Source of the DNA: Anaerolineae bacterium
Lineage (GTDB): Bacteria; Chloroflexota; Anaerolineae; Aggregatilineales; Phototrophicaceae
Direction: 5' to 3'
NCBI GenBank assembly: GCA_028284565.1
Contig: JANQRM010000674.1
Span: 1-8,039, forward strand
Length of the DNA stretch: 8,039 bases
This document shows, piece after piece, positions 6,043 through 8,039 of the stretch; positions within the stretch are counted from its first letter, which is position 1; every line of letters starts with the position of its first letter. Position numbers and translations under genes: made by a program. The notes beneath the pieces were generated by a model. It did no database searches and was not told where the DNA came from. It saw nothing but the letters and a program-made list of their open reading frames with translations.

Positions 6043-7604
6043 TTATCTCCATTGAGAATCATATCGGCACATTTTTCACCGATCATAATCGTTGGTGCGT
6101 TGGTGTTGGCATTGACAATAAAGGGCATAATCGAGGCATCTGCCACGCGCAAGCCTTGTATCCCATGCACTTGCAGGCGGTCATTCACCACCCCCATCGG
6201 GTCGTTGCCCATTTTACACGTTCCAACTGGATGAAATATATTCACCACATGCTCACGAATGTAGTTTGCAATATCCGCATCACTGGTGACATGCTTGCCG
6301 GGTAGATATTCTTCACCACGATAGGCATCAAAGGCGGGGGATTTTAGGATTTGTCGGGCGAGTTTTACCCCTTCGACTAACGTCGCTAAGTCGTCTGGTT
6401 CAGCCAGATAATTGGGATTAATCAAGGGCGGGTCATTAGGACCAGCGGATTGCAATTCGAGGTAGCCAACGCTTTTGGGTTTGGCAAGGCATGGAGTGAG
6501 CATATAACCATGAATATCGGGATGTTCGTCATCGCCGAGAAAAGGAAGAAAGATAAATTGCAAGTCCGGGGCGGGTGATTCGGAATTCAATTTGACGAAT
6601 CCGCCTGCTTCGCCTGCATTGGAGGTCAACACGCCTTTGCGTTCCTGTTCATATTTATCAATCTCTGCCTGCTCAGTTACTGAGGCTAAGGAAACGGGCT
6701 GTGTCGAATAATGCGAGACAAACACGCGGATATGATCTTGTAGATTTTGTCCCACGCCGGGCAGGTCTTGAATGACATCAATACCGAATGATTCAAGATA
6801 TTGCCTCGGACCTATCCCTGACAACATCAGCAATTGTGGCGAATTAATAGCCCCACCACAGAGGATGACCTCTTTCGAAGCAGTAACAGACTGTTCCTCC
6901 CCATCTTTGATGTAGACCACGCCTGTACAGCGTTTTCTATCAAAGGTTAGGCGTGTCACCATTGCAAAGGGGATGGCGGTCAGGTTATCCCGTTGCAGGG
7001 CGGGATGTAAAAATGCCACAGCCGTACTCTGGCGCATCCCATCCTTCTGTGTGACCTGATGCAAGCCCACGCCTTCTTGTTGTCCATCATTGAAATCATC
7101 ATTGTGTGCATACCCTGCTTCTTGTCCCGCTTGGACAAAGGCGACAGATATTGGATTGGGGTCGCGCAAGTCCGCTACATTCATCGGTCCACCGACATTA
7201 TGGCATTTGGATGCACCCTGTTCTTGATTCTGGGATTTTTTGAAATAAGGAAGCACTTCATCCCAAGACCAACCTTCGTTGCCCAACTCCGCCCAGCCAT
7301 CATAGTCTGCTGGATTGCCTCGTTGATAAATCATGGCATTCGTCGAACTCGACCCGCCGTAAACTTTGCCACGCGGGATGTCGATGATGCGATTGTGGCA
7401 GTGTTCTTGTGGCGTGGTGACATACGCCCAATCAAGTGCGGTGTGTCTTAAACTGCGCCATGCAACGGGGATATGAATGTCACGTTGGTCATCGGGACCG
7501 CCCGCTTCTAATAACAAAACGGAGATGTCTTCTCGTTCTGAGAGACGCGATGCAACCACACATCCCGCCGACCCTGCCCCAATCACCACATAATCGTAAA
7601 TCAT
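6039..7604 (-). CDS. GMC-family FAD-dependent oxidoreductase (choline/alcohol dehydrogenase-like)
   Basis: The product has 521 residues, a full-length glucose-methanol-choline family flavoenzyme. These enzymes oxidise alcohol groups and pass electrons to a quinone, cytochrome or oxygen. The N-terminus has the FAD dinucleotide motif G9-A-G-S-A-G14 and E33, which binds the adenosine ribose. GMC signature 1 is in the RGKVYGGSS...YQRG region (~80-100), and signature 2 is GAINSPQLLMLSGIGP (251-266). The active-site pair is H458 (HPVGTC) and N502 (TNAPT), the His/Asn pair as in choline oxidase. There is no signal peptide or membrane segment. It most resembles the choline dehydrogenase/AlkJ-type branch, but the substrate is not assignable. 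No betaine aldehyde dehydrogenase is present, so betA is not supported. It lies 17 nt after the M42 peptidase gene and overlaps the methyltransferase gene by 4 nt. No clear SD precedes its ATG. Confidence 0.95.
   Translation of the reverse strand: MIYDYVVIGAGSAGCVVASRLSEREDISVLLLEAGGPDDQRDIHIPVAWRSLRHTALDWAYVTTPQEHCHNRIIDIPRGKVYGGSSSTNAMIYQRGNPADYDGWAELGNEGWSWDEVLPYFKKSQNQEQGASKCHNVGGPMNVADLRDPNPISVAFVQAGQEAGYAHNDDFNDGQQEGVGLHQVTQKDGMRQSTAVAFLHPALQRDNLTAIPFAMVTRLTFDRKRCTGVVYIKDGEEQSVTASKEVILCGGAINSPQLLMLSGIGPRQYLESFGIDVIQDLPGVGQNLQDHIRVFVSHYSTQPVSLASVTEQAEIDKYEQERKGVLTSNAGEAGGFVKLNSESPAPDLQFIFLPFLGDDEHPDIHGYMLTPCLAKPKSVGYLELQSAGPNDPPLINPNYLAEPDDLATLVEGVKLARQILKSPAFDAYRGEEYLPGKHVTSDADIANYIREHVVNIFHPVGTCKMGNDPMGVVNDRLQVHGIQGLRVADASIMPFIVNANTNAPTIMIGEKCADMILNGDK
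6047..6050 (-). promoter_or_regulatory. Shine-Dalgarno candidate of the TPMT-like methyltransferase
   Basis: GGAG on the minus strand (6050-6047) lies inside the end of the GMC gene. It is 4 nt before the GTG at 6042 and 13 nt before the ATG at 6033. Neither spacing is ideal, but the shorter one and the GTGA stop/start overlap favour GTG. Confidence 0.4.
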
Positions 7605-7621
7605 AAGATTTCGCGGGTCAT

Positions 7622-8039
7622 CTAATTGGGTTGTAGAATATCTGGGGTTAGATTATTCAATACCGCTTGTACCAGCCGTAAGCCATTGCGGAAGTCATCG
7701 AGGTTCATGATGGCGCGCGGGCTGTGGATATAACGACAGGGTGTTGAGATGACTGCTGAGGGTATTCCTGCATCCGTGATATGAATTGAACCGCCGTCTG
7801 TCCCACCCCCAAGAGCCGTTTTCAGTTGATAGGGAATGTCATTCGCTGTGGCAGTCTCACGAATAAAATTGAGAATGCGTGGATTCACAATCATGCTTTT
7901 GTCCATGACGGTCAGTGCGGGACCATCCCCCAGCCGACAACCCGGATTCGGCACAAGGTCATCGTCTAAATCCGCCAGTGGATTGGGGACATCATGCGCG
8001 GTTGTGCCTTCCAGAATCAATGCCAAATCGGGTTGATAG
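7622..8039 (-). CDS. M42-family metallo-aminopeptidase (C-terminal part, runs off the right edge)
   Basis: The frame is open to the edge and the start lies outside the window; about 139 C-terminal residues are visible. M42 enzymes (glutamyl or deblocking aminopeptidase, TET-type, also annotated as endoglucanase M) are cytoplasmic dinuclear-metal peptidases that often form dodecameric shells. The visible motifs are LEGTTAHDVP near the start, whose Asp matches the metal ligand in the family's A-x-D-x-P motif, GGGTDGGSIH in the middle, and PCRYIHSP near the end, whose His is the other metal ligand. The remaining ligands and the catalytic Glu pair are outside the window. The end is complete, with TAG at 7624-7622. 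It is the first visible gene of the run with the GMC oxidoreductase and the methyltransferase. A role in peptide turnover is inferred from the family. Confidence 0.93.
   Translation of the reverse strand, partial: YQPDLALILEGTTAHDVPNPLADLDDDLVPNPGCRLGDGPALTVMDKSMIVNPRILNFIRETATANDIPYQLKTALGGGTDGGSIHITDAGIPSAVISTPCRYIHSPRAIMNLDDFRNGLRLVQAVLNNLTPDILQPN

Noticed and set aside
7059..7451. Plus-strand open frame of 130 codons
   Set aside because: It is antisense to the N-terminal half of the GMC oxidoreductase and shows no motif of its own.

Overview
The window is typical bacterial chromosome: moderate GC by eye, dense coding on both strands, and no tRNA, rRNA, CRISPR array or transposase that I can recognise. 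The gene content suggests a Chloroflexota (Anaerolineae-like) bacterium. This rests on a secreted beta-propeller protein with a Thr/Pro linker and a C-terminal SH3b domain, a second SH3-like repeat protein, a histidine kinase with an N-terminal 'LTDPYER' segment before six membrane helices, and a TPMT-like methyltransferase. The lineage is an inference from gene style, not a database match.

Layout. Positions 1-454 (minus) hold the N-terminal part of a protein made of tandem ~77-residue SH3-like repeats; it runs off the left edge. A perfect 28-bp palindrome (508-535) lies in the gap before the next gene. Positions 564-2084 (minus) encode a secreted propeller/SH3b protein with a good -10 box and Shine-Dalgarno site. 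A divergent gap (2085-2253) separates it from a six-helix PAS sensor histidine kinase (2254-4050, plus) that starts at TTG and has no response regulator beside it. The kinase gene runs 77 bp into the convergent gene 3974-4780 (minus). That gene encodes a PyrK-like electron-transfer protein which keeps the four [2Fe-2S] cysteines but has lost the recognisable flavin and NAD(P)H motifs. A 72-bp divergent gap with a 14-bp palindrome separates it from a small SET-domain methyltransferase gene (4853-5353, plus).

The right third is one minus-strand transcription unit read from the right edge: an M42-family aminopeptidase (7622-8039, 5' part outside the window), a GMC-family FAD oxidoreductase (6039-7604) and a class I SAM methyltransferase (5350-6042). 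The gaps are 17 nt and then a 4-nt overlap. The methyltransferase gene meets the SET gene tail to tail over the four bases TTAA.

How the genes work together. The peptidase, oxidoreductase and methyltransferase are probably co-expressed, but no shared pathway is evident. The two SH3-type proteins may share a cell-envelope theme. The clearest oddities are the degenerate PyrK-like protein, the antisense overlap that encodes one of its cluster cysteines, the two palindromes, and a six-codon mini-ORF bridging the peptidase and oxidoreductase genes. I do not see a clearly new multi-gene system.
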